The notes under the pieces are model-generated. The model did no database searches, was not told where the DNA came from, and saw nothing but the letters and a program-made list of their open reading frames with translations. Below are positions 1 through 5,891 of a DNA stretch of 9,391 nt, in pieces. The stretch's first letter is position 1. Each line of letters opens with the position of its first letter. Source of the stretch: JAYZDB01 sp036338025 (GTDB lineage: Bacteria; Planctomycetota; UBA1135; UBA2386); NCBI GenBank assembly GCA_036338025.1, contig JAYZDB010000339.1:1-9391 (forward strand). The letters run 5' to 3'. The translations under genes were made by a program, and so were the position numbers.

Positions 1-543
1 GGGCGGAACCAGGATGTAGGGGTCGGCGCCGGCCCGCAATTCCTCTTCGGATGGCATCGGGTCCTTCTTCCTGAAGGAAGCGTTCTTGCCCGGCTTGACG
101 CTGAGCGCCAGCAGGCCAGTGTTCAAGACGCTCGGCTTGCACTCGGTGACCAACAAGGCCTCGTGCGACTTGCCCTGCCGGTGAATCAGCAGGAACTCGA
201 GGTCGTTGGTGGGTCGGTTTACAAGCGTTGGGACTGTCAGGGTTTTCTTGGCCAGGTCGATTTCGATCCCCTCGTTCTTGAGGGCCGCGTGAAATTGCTC
301 GAGCGCTCGATGAACCGCCCCCTCGTCGGGCTTGTTCGGCTTGTCTTGATCTCCCTCCGCCGGCCTGGCTTCCGGATCCCCGCCGGCCGGGGTTTTGGCC
401 GTCGGAGTCTTGGCGGCGGGGGTCTTGGCAACCACCACAACAGGCTTTGTTGGGCGCGGCGACTCGTTGAGTTCATACCGAGACTCGCGGTCGCATCCTG
501 CCAACAGCAGTGCGACAAGTATCACGGACAGAGCGGTCTTCAT
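1..543 (-). CDS. YdjY-domain lipoprotein (3' end beyond window)
   Basis: Reading the minus strand from ATG at 543 gives 181 open codons up to base 1, so the C-terminus is missing. The N-terminus MKTALSVILVALLLAGC is a lipoprotein signal peptide: K2, a hydrophobic core and the lipobox L14-A15-G16-C17, with Asp at +2. The protein should be lipidated on C17 and anchored in a membrane facing the periplasm. Residues 18-75 are a Pro/Lys/Ala-rich linker containing AKTP three times in a five-residue period (39-52). From about residue 80 the sequence resembles the YdjY domain, including the stretch GKSHEALLVTECKPS followed by a hydrophobic segment and a KPG turn. That domain has no established biochemical role. 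The start codon overlaps the stop of the preceding HEAT-repeat gene (ATGA at 540-543). A GGAGGG element lies 10 bases upstream, which supports this start. The lipoprotein call is firm; the YdjY assignment is from memory of the family pattern. Confidence 0.82.
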   Translation of the reverse strand, partial: MKTALSVILVALLLAGCDRESRYELNESPRPTKPVVVVAKTPAAKTPTAKTPAGGDPEARPAEGDQDKPNKPDEGAVHRALEQFHAALKNEGIEIDLAKKTLTVPTLVNRPTNDLEFLLIHRQGKSHEALLVTECKPSVLNTGLLALSVKPGKNASFRKKDPMPSEEELRAGADPYILVPP

Positions 544-3302
544 GGTCGCTTGGCCCTCCGAAGGGTCTGGATTCTCTCGATCGTCAACGCGTCACCGTCG
601 GCCAGGTCCCGCGCCCGCCCAAGCGCCCGGTCCGCAGCACGCGGCTGCTTCTCGCGAAGCAACAACCGGGCGCGGCACATGGCTGCCTGGGCAGCCAGGG
701 CAGCATAGGGGTGACGGCCATTTGCAGGGTCCACATCTCCGCAGAACGAACGCTGAATATGCAATGGCACGACACCACGACAAAACGCCCGGCTGGCCCA
801 TTCGTAGAGTCTGGCGGCCCGGGTCAAGTCGCCGCGCTGTTCGGCCTGCTCCGCCAGAACCCATTGCGCCGGCCCCAAAAAATCCAGCGACCGATCCGGC
901 GCCGCCAGAATCAATTCCGCCAACACCGGGCCGAGATCCGCCTGCAGATCCGGGCGCAAACTCAGGGAGGCCAGGAACAAACCGAGACGCTGACGGTTGA
1001 GGGCAAACTTGCGCTTGCCGATGCGTGCCGCGACGGCCGCAAACGCCCGGCCGGGCCGGACCGACGGATCACGACGCAACAGCACCGAGGCCGGCAGGAC
1101 CAAGGGATACGCTCCGCGGGCGTTGTCTTGACCTTGCGCAACGGCGAGACGCACCTCGCGCTCCGGATCACTCAGCGGCGCCAGCAGCAGGATCCGGGCC
1201 AGCAAGCGGAGCGCCTTGTCGGTCATCGGGTGCGACATGCTGCCGACAACCTCGAAAGCGAGCTCTTCCTGGTCCTCGTCGAACGGGCGATCCACAAGAG
1301 ACGCGAGCTGGCTGTGCAAAGCCACCGAATCCCGCGCCAACAGGCCACGCAGGGCCGACAACCGAACCTGGTAGTTCTGGTCCGTTCGCCACAGTTTCGT
1401 CAGCAAGGGCTCGATCTGCAGCTTCTTGCGGGCTGCGAACCAGGCGATCAACTCTGCCCGCCGCTCCTCCTCCGGGCCGCCGTCGAACTCGAGCTCCTTG
1501 CCGGGCGCCAAGGGCCGGGCAACCAGGTGCTGCCTGGCCAGACGTTCCAGCCCCGCTGTCTGGTAGCTGCGACCCATGAGCCTCTGGGCTTCCTGCAAAT
1601 CGAGCGAGCCTAGGTGTGCAAGTTCCGCCACCAAGGCGTCACCGGCCGCGCGATCGCCGAGCTTGGCGAGCGCGACCAAGACGCGGTGGTACTTGGCAGC
1701 ATGCGCCTTACGCTCCTCAGCCATCGCCTCGCGCTCCCTCGCCAAGAGGTCGTGACTCCATGGTCGGGGCGACTCGATCAACCACTCGAGCACCGGGCAG
1801 TCGTCGCGTCGAGCCAGAAAGACCCGGCGCCCAGCAGCCGCACTACCGCCCAGGACCAGGGCTCGACTGGCGGCCGACCGCAGGGTGGCGAACTTGCTGT
1901 GCAGGGCGAACTCGAGCAAGCGCGACTCGAGACGCTGGTTGAGCGGCGCGCGCGCGAGCGCGTGGACGGCAGACGTCAAGGTCGGGAGGTCCTCACCGGC
2001 AAGCAGTTCTCGAAACAGGCTCAGGGGCAGGCTGTTCGGCGGCAAGCTCAGCAGTCGGAATAGCCGCCGCTCCTTGACCTCCCCGACACCTTGTTCGGCA
2101 AACGCGACCATCGCCGGATGGAATACCTCCGCTTCCAGCAATGCGCCGAACGCGGCCAGCGACGCGGCGCCCTCGACCTTGAGGATCGCAGCGACCTTGC
2201 CGATGCGCTCGGGCTTCGACACGCCATCGACGCGCAGAGCAGGACCCGCCAAGGCGGCGAGTTCAGGTGGGAAGGCAGCTTCACCGTCCAAGGCTTCCTC
2301 GACGTAGGTCGCAAGCAACTTGGATTCACGCGAAGACAACCAGTGGGAGACATCCCGCATGACCGTGGGTCGCGCCTTGATGGCTGCATCAAAGACCTGC
2401 CGCTCGCCCGCCGGAGTCACCCGCGCCAAACTACGCATCAGGGCCTCGATCGACGGCCCCTGGCCGATCCTCGCCAATACTGTCGGCACCAGGCGATCAG
2501 CGATCTCAGGTGAAAAACGCGCCGCCGCCGACGCCGCCCGGTTGTTGAGTATCATCGACTTCGCGACCGCCGCATCCAACACCTCACGCGCCATTCGGAT
2601 ATCGATCCAATCGGGCGGTAGGGAGTGAATCGCCAGCAGGCGATCAAGCTGGCTGAGCCCACGGATACCCAAGACGTGCAGGAGCCACGGTCCAGAACTG
2701 GCGCGTGGACGATCCGCGAGATACTCCAGCAAGGTCTGTCGAGCGCCGGGCGATTCCAGGAGCTTGTTGGCAACCTGGATCGGGAACGGTGAGCGCTCGT
2801 AGACGATGAGACGGCACGCAGCCGCCCGCAAATCCACCTGCTCACCCAGCATGATACCGGTGAGTCGGGCATCGGTCAGCAGACCGCGATCCTCAAGTCG
2901 ATACATCGCTGCGAGGCGCAACGCGATCACCGGATCCGTCGACATCAGGGCGCTCAAGTCCGCCGGAGTGGCGACTCGCATCACCGCCCGCCGGATCTCG
3001 ACGTCTGGATGCCTGGCGAAACGCTGCAGCCGCTCGGTCGCGAGCCCGCGATCGCACAGCAAGCTCGCGGCAGTCGCCACGACCGCCGAGTTAGACGAAC
3101 CTAGCAGCCGGACGATCTCGGTCTCCGGGATCGTCTTGGCCAGGGCAAACTGACGCCGCGCAATCTCGCGGTCCAGCGCATTCTCGCCAGCCAATGCGGC
3201 CAACAGGTCCAGGGTGTTGCTGGCTTTCTCCGGTCCGGGGCGGACCTGGGCCGGCAAGCAGGTACCGGCGCAGACCATCGCCAACAGAAGCAGGTTCCTC
3301 AC
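540..3302 (-). CDS. Exported HEAT-repeat protein of unknown function
   Basis: This is a 920-residue protein. The start is GTG at 3302, overlapping the stop of nnrD as GTGA, with GAGGTG five bases upstream. The N-terminus MRNLLLLAMVCAGTCLPAQ looks like a Sec signal peptide, probably cut after A18. C15 is preceded by Thr, so this is not a good lipobox. Most of the chain (about 30-800) is a run of amphipathic helix pairs rich in Leu, Ala and Arg. Examples are LLGSSNSAVVATAASLL, HPDVEIRRAVMRVA and DQNYQVRLSALRGLLARD, the pattern of HEAT/armadillo solenoids. Residues about 816-920 look more like TPR helices (GDLTRAARLYEWA, then QPRAADRALGRARDLA). No catalytic motif is visible, so a protein-binding scaffold in the periplasm is the most that can be inferred. 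It is third in an operon after two cytoplasmic enzymes and is coupled to a lipoprotein gene, its most likely partner. Exact repeat boundaries cannot be set by eye. Confidence 0.85.
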   Translation of the reverse strand: MRNLLLLAMVCAGTCLPAQVRPGPEKASNTLDLLAALAGENALDREIARRQFALAKTIPETEIVRLLGSSNSAVVATAASLLCDRGLATERLQRFARHPDVEIRRAVMRVATPADLSALMSTDPVIALRLAAMYRLEDRGLLTDARLTGIMLGEQVDLRAAACRLIVYERSPFPIQVANKLLESPGARQTLLEYLADRPRASSGPWLLHVLGIRGLSQLDRLLAIHSLPPDWIDIRMAREVLDAAVAKSMILNNRAASAAARFSPEIADRLVPTVLARIGQGPSIEALMRSLARVTPAGERQVFDAAIKARPTVMRDVSHWLSSRESKLLATYVEEALDGEAAFPPELAALAGPALRVDGVSKPERIGKVAAILKVEGAASLAAFGALLEAEVFHPAMVAFAEQGVGEVKERRLFRLLSLPPNSLPLSLFRELLAGEDLPTLTSAVHALARAPLNQRLESRLLEFALHSKFATLRSAASRALVLGGSAAAGRRVFLARRDDCPVLEWLIESPRPWSHDLLAREREAMAEERKAHAAKYHRVLVALAKLGDRAAGDALVAELAHLGSLDLQEAQRLMGRSYQTAGLERLARQHLVARPLAPGKELEFDGGPEEERRAELIAWFAARKKLQIEPLLTKLWRTDQNYQVRLSALRGLLARDSVALHSQLASLVDRPFDEDQEELAFEVVGSMSHPMTDKALRLLARILLLAPLSDPEREVRLAVAQGQDNARGAYPLVLPASVLLRRDPSVRPGRAFAAVAARIGKRKFALNRQRLGLFLASLSLRPDLQADLGPVLAELILAAPDRSLDFLGPAQWVLAEQAEQRGDLTRAARLYEWASRAFCRGVVPLHIQRSFCGDVDPANGRHPYAALAAQAAMCRARLLLREKQPRAADRALGRARDLADGDALTIERIQTLRRAKRP
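554..559 (-). promoter_or_regulatory. Shine-Dalgarno site of the YdjY lipoprotein gene
   Basis: Minus-strand GGAGGG lies 10 bases before the ATG at 543, inside the last codons of the HEAT-repeat gene. It fixes the start and suggests the lipoprotein gene can initiate independently as well as by coupling. Confidence 0.6.
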
Positions 3303-4111
3303 CGCATCACCTCGGCAATCGCCGAGGGTAGGTCTTCTGCAATCAAGCCCGGCTTGGACAGACGACTCGCTACCAGGTCACCTGCCTTGCCGTGCACATA
3401 CACGCCCAGGCAGGCAGCATCGAACGGATCCATCGCCTGCGCCAGCAGGGCACCGATCAAACCCGCCAGTACATCTCCGGAGCCGCCGGTCGCCAGGCCG
3501 TCGTTACCGCTGCGATTCTGGTACAGCCGCGCCCCGTCACACACCAGGGTGCCCTGGCCCTTGAGTACGACCACCTGACCGGTCCGGGCACAGAGCTCTG
3601 CAACGGCAGCGCGCCGGTCCGACTGCACGGCATCGGCATCGGAACCGAGCAGGCGCGCCGCCTCGCCGGGATGCGGCGTCAGCACTGCTGGCGCTTGACC
3701 ACGCCAGCGGCGGGCGCGCAGCGGCGCCATCAGATTCAAGGCATCGGCATCCAGCACCCCCGGCACCTTCGAGCGCTCAACTGCGCGGCGCACCTGCGCC
3801 CCGACCGCCTTGCTGGTACCGAGACCAGGTCCGACCACCATCGCCGTCGCACGATCGAAGAAACCCCGCAAGGCCTCGCTACGCCGCAAGGTGGTCGCCG
3901 ACGGTACAGCAGTCGTGAACGGAGCCATCAAGCTGGCTGGCAGGCAGACACGGCACAAGCCGGCGCCGCCACGCAGGGCGCCGCGCGCCGCCAGGATCGC
4001 TGCTCCCAGCATGCCCGGGCTGCCAGCCAGGATCGCGACGGTCCCGAAGGTGCCCTTGTGACCGGCCTGCGATCGGGGAGGAAAGCCAGGAATCTTGGTA
4101 ATGCGTCTCAC
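3299..4111 (-). CDS. nnrD: ADP-dependent (S)-NAD(P)H-hydrate dehydratase
   Basis: This 270-residue enzyme repairs hydrated NADH and NADPH (the S epimer), dehydrating them at the expense of ADP in the cytoplasm. It has the ribokinase-like fold of the NnrD/CARKD family. Visible motifs are HKGTFG (18-23) with AGSPGMLGAA (29-38), GPGLG (94-98), DADALN (121-126), TPHPGE (145-150), VLKGQGT (182-188) and GNDGLATGGSGDVL (202-215), with the catalytic Asp at 213. Only the dehydratase domain is present. The NnrE epimerase domain, fused in E. coli Nnr, is absent here. The frame stays open 119 codons further upstream, but that stretch lies inside the asparaginase gene. The chosen start is GTG at 4111, which overlaps the asparaginase stop (GTGA). 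It leaves a normal family N-terminus. No Shine-Dalgarno site precedes it, so initiation probably depends on ribosomes finishing the upstream gene. Family assignment is firm; the start is inferred. Confidence 0.93.
   Translation of the reverse strand: MRRITKIPGFPPRSQAGHKGTFGTVAILAGSPGMLGAAILAARGALRGGAGLCRVCLPASLMAPFTTAVPSATTLRRSEALRGFFDRATAMVVGPGLGTSKAVGAQVRRAVERSKVPGVLDADALNLMAPLRARRWRGQAPAVLTPHPGEAARLLGSDADAVQSDRRAAVAELCARTGQVVVLKGQGTLVCDGARLYQNRSGNDGLATGGSGDVLAGLIGALLAQAMDPFDAACLGVYVHGKAGDLVASRLSKPGLIAEDLPSAIAEVMR
3308..3313 (-). promoter_or_regulatory. Shine-Dalgarno site that decides the HEAT-gene GTG start
   Basis: Minus-strand GAGGTG sits five bases before the GTG at 3302, within the last codons of nnrD. 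It supports the GTG start, and hence the complete signal peptide, over the internal ATG at codon 9, which would remove most of the hydrophobic segment. Confidence 0.6.
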
Positions 4112-5136
4112 GGGGACAATTGGTCGCGTAGGTCCAGCTCGCACCGAACCTCGCCGACGGGAACTTTCAGTGTATTGCGAACCGGCACCGACTGGAACGT
4201 CCTCAGGGACTCGGGAACCCCATCCGGAAACATCCCCAGGGCCGCCAGCAATTCGATCACCACGGGAAAATACCCGCGTTGCTGGCCATCGTCGACCTTG
4301 ATCGCCGCACCGATTCCACGGCCCGGAAGCCCGAAAGCGTAGACTCCCTCCGCGCCATTCTTGCTGTAGATCGCTCCCGGCAACGCCCGGATGAGCGCTG
4401 TACAGATCCGGCCTTCGCCGGCCAGCACATCGGGATGGGCGGTAATCGCCCGCAGAAGGGTCTGGCATGCCCCGGCTCGAACGTCAGATTGGCCCTCGGG
4501 GTTCGTCAAGTTCGCAAATCCCCGCGCCAAAGACAGCAGCGGCAGGAACAGAGTCGGCGCTCCGCAACCGTCCATGCCGACCTTGATCGCCTCGGTCTCG
4601 AGTTCGACCATCTCCGCGACAGTCTGGCGGACAAGGAGTTGGGACGCCGACTCCGGGTCGAGATAGCGCGACTTGTCGACCCCCATGGCCTGGGCCAGCA
4701 GCAGGAACCCGGCGTGTTTCCCAGAACAGTTGTTGTGGATCTTGCGCGGCTTTTCGCCTGCCGCCGTCAGGGCTCGGCCTGCGACCGGATCCATCGGAGA
4801 GTGTGGACCACACAGCAAGTCCGCAGGGGTGAAGCCACCGCGCGCCAGGATCTGTTCGGCGACCGCGGTGTGCGCCGGCGTGCCATTATGGCTCGCTGAG
4901 GTCAGGGACAACTCGGCCAGGCTCAGGGCCAGTGCATCGGCGACTCCAAGTTCCAGCAGTGGCAGGGCCTGCAAGGGCTTGACGGCGGACCGTGCGTAGA
5001 CCGCCTGATCGATATCCCCCAATGCCAGCCGAACCACCCCGCGGTCCACCACCACCAAGGAACCGCGATGGCGCGACTCGATCCGACCGCTCCGGGTCAC
5101 GGCACTCAGTATGGCAGCCTGCGGACTTGGGGTCAT
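4108..5136 (-). CDS. L-asparaginase II, Rhizobium etli type
   Basis: This 342-residue cytoplasmic enzyme hydrolyses L-asparagine to aspartate and ammonia. It belongs to the Asparaginase_II family (PF06089), typified by R. etli AnsA and unrelated to E. coli AnsA/AnsB. The key residues of the R. etli enzyme are recognisable by spacing. They are the S50-x-x-K53 pair (ARSAVKPLQ), C137 and K140 in NNCSGKHAGF, D189 and C191 in MDGCGAPT, and C245 with K259 in YSKNGAEG. C137, K140 and C191 correspond to the zinc site and S50/K53 to the catalytic pair, so the enzyme is probably active. Length is normal. The ATG at 5136 has no strong Shine-Dalgarno site. It is the first gene of the minus-strand operon, transcribed away from the BFN gene, and its TGA overlaps the nnrD start. 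No signal peptide is seen. The residue mapping comes from recalled family positions, not from an alignment. Confidence 0.93.
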   Translation of the reverse strand: MTPSPQAAILSAVTRSGRIESRHRGSLVVVDRGVVRLALGDIDQAVYARSAVKPLQALPLLELGVADALALSLAELSLTSASHNGTPAHTAVAEQILARGGFTPADLLCGPHSPMDPVAGRALTAAGEKPRKIHNNCSGKHAGFLLLAQAMGVDKSRYLDPESASQLLVRQTVAEMVELETEAIKVGMDGCGAPTLFLPLLSLARGFANLTNPEGQSDVRAGACQTLLRAITAHPDVLAGEGRICTALIRALPGAIYSKNGAEGVYAFGLPGRGIGAAIKVDDGQQRGYFPVVIELLAALGMFPDGVPESLRTFQSVPVRNTLKVPVGEVRCELDLRDQLSP

Positions 5137-5222
5137 CGTGGATCTCGTGGGGCGCAGCAGACACCTTAAAGGTATCCGCCGCTTTGCCTCACCGCGACTG
5201 GAAGATATGACTGCACCCGCCC
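5137..5222. promoter_or_regulatory. Divergent promoter region between asparaginase and BFN genes
   Basis: These 86 bases separate two divergent start codons, so promoters for both directions must lie here or extend into the genes. On the plus strand a weak sigma70-like pair can be drawn: TTGCCT (5184-5189) and TATGAC (5206-5211), 16 bases apart, each matching consensus at 4 of 6 positions. It would place the transcription start within a few bases of the BFN ATG. No convincing pair was seen for the minus direction. Neither start has a good Shine-Dalgarno site. Confidence 0.4.
5163..5173. repeat. Short palindrome in the divergent intergenic region
   Basis: ACCTT-A-AAGGT has perfect 5-base arms around a single central A, about 30 bases from the asparaginase start and 50 from the BFN start. 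The position suits an operator controlling both directions. At this length it could also occur by chance, and no regulator is encoded nearby. Confidence 0.3.
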
Positions 5223-5627
5223 ATGAGCGAGGTCATCGAAGTCCAACTGTCACGAATCGTCATCCAGGAAAAGGAAGAACAGCAGTTCATTCATCTGATG
5301 GAGAAGGACGGCCACCGGACATTCCCGATCGTAATCGGGTTCAACGAGGCCGCTGAGATCAACCGCAAGCTCCGCAATGTCGAGTCTCCACGGCCGATGA
5401 CCCACGACCTGATGACCCACATCATCACGACAGTCGGCTGGTCCCTGGAGCGGGTGATCATCAGCGACCTGCGCGAAAGCACGTTCTTCGCGACCCTCGA
5501 ACTGATGTCTGGAGAGGAGCGAAAGTACGTGGACTGCCGCCCCTCGGATGCCATAGCCTTGGCGGCCCAGACCCGGGCGCGCATCTTCGTCGCACGCAAG
5601 GTGCTGGACATCGTCGCTCAGGAATAG
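5223..5627 (+). CDS. Bifunctional nuclease (BFN/DUF151) domain protein
   Basis: This 134-residue single-domain protein belongs to the bifunctional nuclease family (PF02577). Members such as Thermotoga maritima TM0160 gave the family its fold, and plant relatives show RNase and DNase activity. The role in bacteria is not settled. The signatures are all present: FPIVIGFNEAAEI (34-46), RPMTHDL (57-63), a TFFATLEL strand (87-94) and the conserved DCRPSDAIALA block (104-114). The charged residues of RPMTHDL and DCRPSDA are those conserved in the family. There is no signal peptide, so the protein is cytoplasmic. Length is close to the usual single domain, with no UVR or other extension. The ATG at 5223 is the only sensible start, because the ATG at 5207 is in another frame. 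No Shine-Dalgarno site precedes it, so translation may be leaderless or weak. The stop is ten bases before a tRNA-Ser gene, so the two may share a transcript. Confidence 0.94.
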   Translation: MSEVIEVQLSRIVIQEKEEQQFIHLMEKDGHRTFPIVIGFNEAAEINRKLRNVESPRPMTHDLMTHIITTVGWSLERVIISDLRESTFFATLELMSGEERKYVDCRPSDAIALAAQTRARIFVARKVLDIVAQE

Positions 5628-5637
5628 CGGCCCGAGC

Positions 5638-5725
5638 GGAGGGTTGGCAGAGCGGCCGAATGCGACGGTTTTGAAAACCGTTTTAGTGCAAGCTAACGGG
5701 GGTTCAAATCCCTCACCCTCCGCCA
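5638..5725 (+). tRNA. tRNA-Ser (anticodon UGA)
   Basis: An 88-base class II tRNA folds completely by eye. The acceptor stem is GGAGGGT (5638-5644) with ACCCTCC (5715-5721), the discriminator is G5722 and the encoded CCA is 5723-5725. The D stem is GCA/TGC. The anticodon stem ACGGT/ACCGT (5665-5669, 5677-5681) encloses loop TTTGAAA, with anticodon TGA at 5672-5674. The long variable arm 5682-5697 has stem TTAG/CTAA, diagnostic of Ser/Leu/Tyr tRNAs. The T arm is 5698-5714 with loop TTCAAAT. The anticodon reads UCA and, by wobble, other UCN serine codons. It lies on the same strand as the BFN gene, ten bases after its stop. Confidence 0.97.
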
Positions 5726-5734
5726 CTTTTCCAA

Positions 5735-5749
5735 CTGGCCGACGGCCAG
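5735..5749 (+). other. Short GC hairpin after the tRNA
   Basis: CTGGCC-GAC-GGCCAG forms a perfect 6-bp stem with a 3-base loop ten bases after the tRNA CCA end. No T run follows, so it is not a canonical intrinsic terminator. It could help end or process the tRNA transcript, or be incidental in GC-rich DNA. Confidence 0.3.
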
Positions 5750-5879
5750 ACCTCGCCAAGGCATGGCGGTGATTCGATCCGGGGAGAGAAACATCGGCGA
5801 CCGTCCGGAGCTTCCGGGCTGTGTCGGCGAGCTCTTGGGCTAAGCTCACCATCGATCGCCCCCCCCAGATTGCGCCTTC

Positions 5880-5883
5880 GAGG
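5880..5883 (+). promoter_or_regulatory. Shine-Dalgarno site of the cytochrome-fusion gene
   Basis: GAGG lies eight bases before the ATG at 5892, a normal spacing. It supports that start, which also gives a complete signal peptide. Confidence 0.55.
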
Positions 5884-5891
5884 CGAACACC

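Larger units (their letters stand above)
5726..5891. other. Intergenic spacer upstream of the cytochrome-fusion gene
   Basis: This 166-base stretch has no credible gene. It holds, in order, the hairpin at 5735-5749, a 5-bp CGCCA/TGGCG inverted repeat (5754-5768), a 5-bp CCGGA/TCCGG inverted repeat (5805-5817), a GAGCT/AGCTC pair near 5829-5847 and a run of eight C at 5859-5866. The promoter of the large downstream gene should be here, but I could not pick a convincing -35/-10 pair. Confidence 0.45.

Noticed and set aside
510..1613. A 367-codon plus-strand open frame opposite the HEAT gene
   Set aside because: Its product is rich in Arg, Gln and Gly without domain character. The opposite strand carries a signal peptide, regular helical repeats and operon overlaps at both ends.
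3392..4342. A 316-codon plus-strand open frame opposite nnrD and the asparaginase gene
   Set aside because: It crosses the junction of two well-recognised enzyme genes and encodes low-complexity Arg/His/Gly sequence, as expected of an antisense frame in GC-rich DNA.
4112..4468. In-frame upstream extension of nnrD by 119 codons
   Set aside because: The extension lies wholly inside the asparaginase coding region and resembles no NnrE epimerase. The GTG at 4111 gives the normal family N-terminus.
5735..5749. Hairpin after the tRNA as an intrinsic terminator
   Set aside because: The stem is sound but there is no T run on its 3' side on either strand, so it was listed only as a hairpin.
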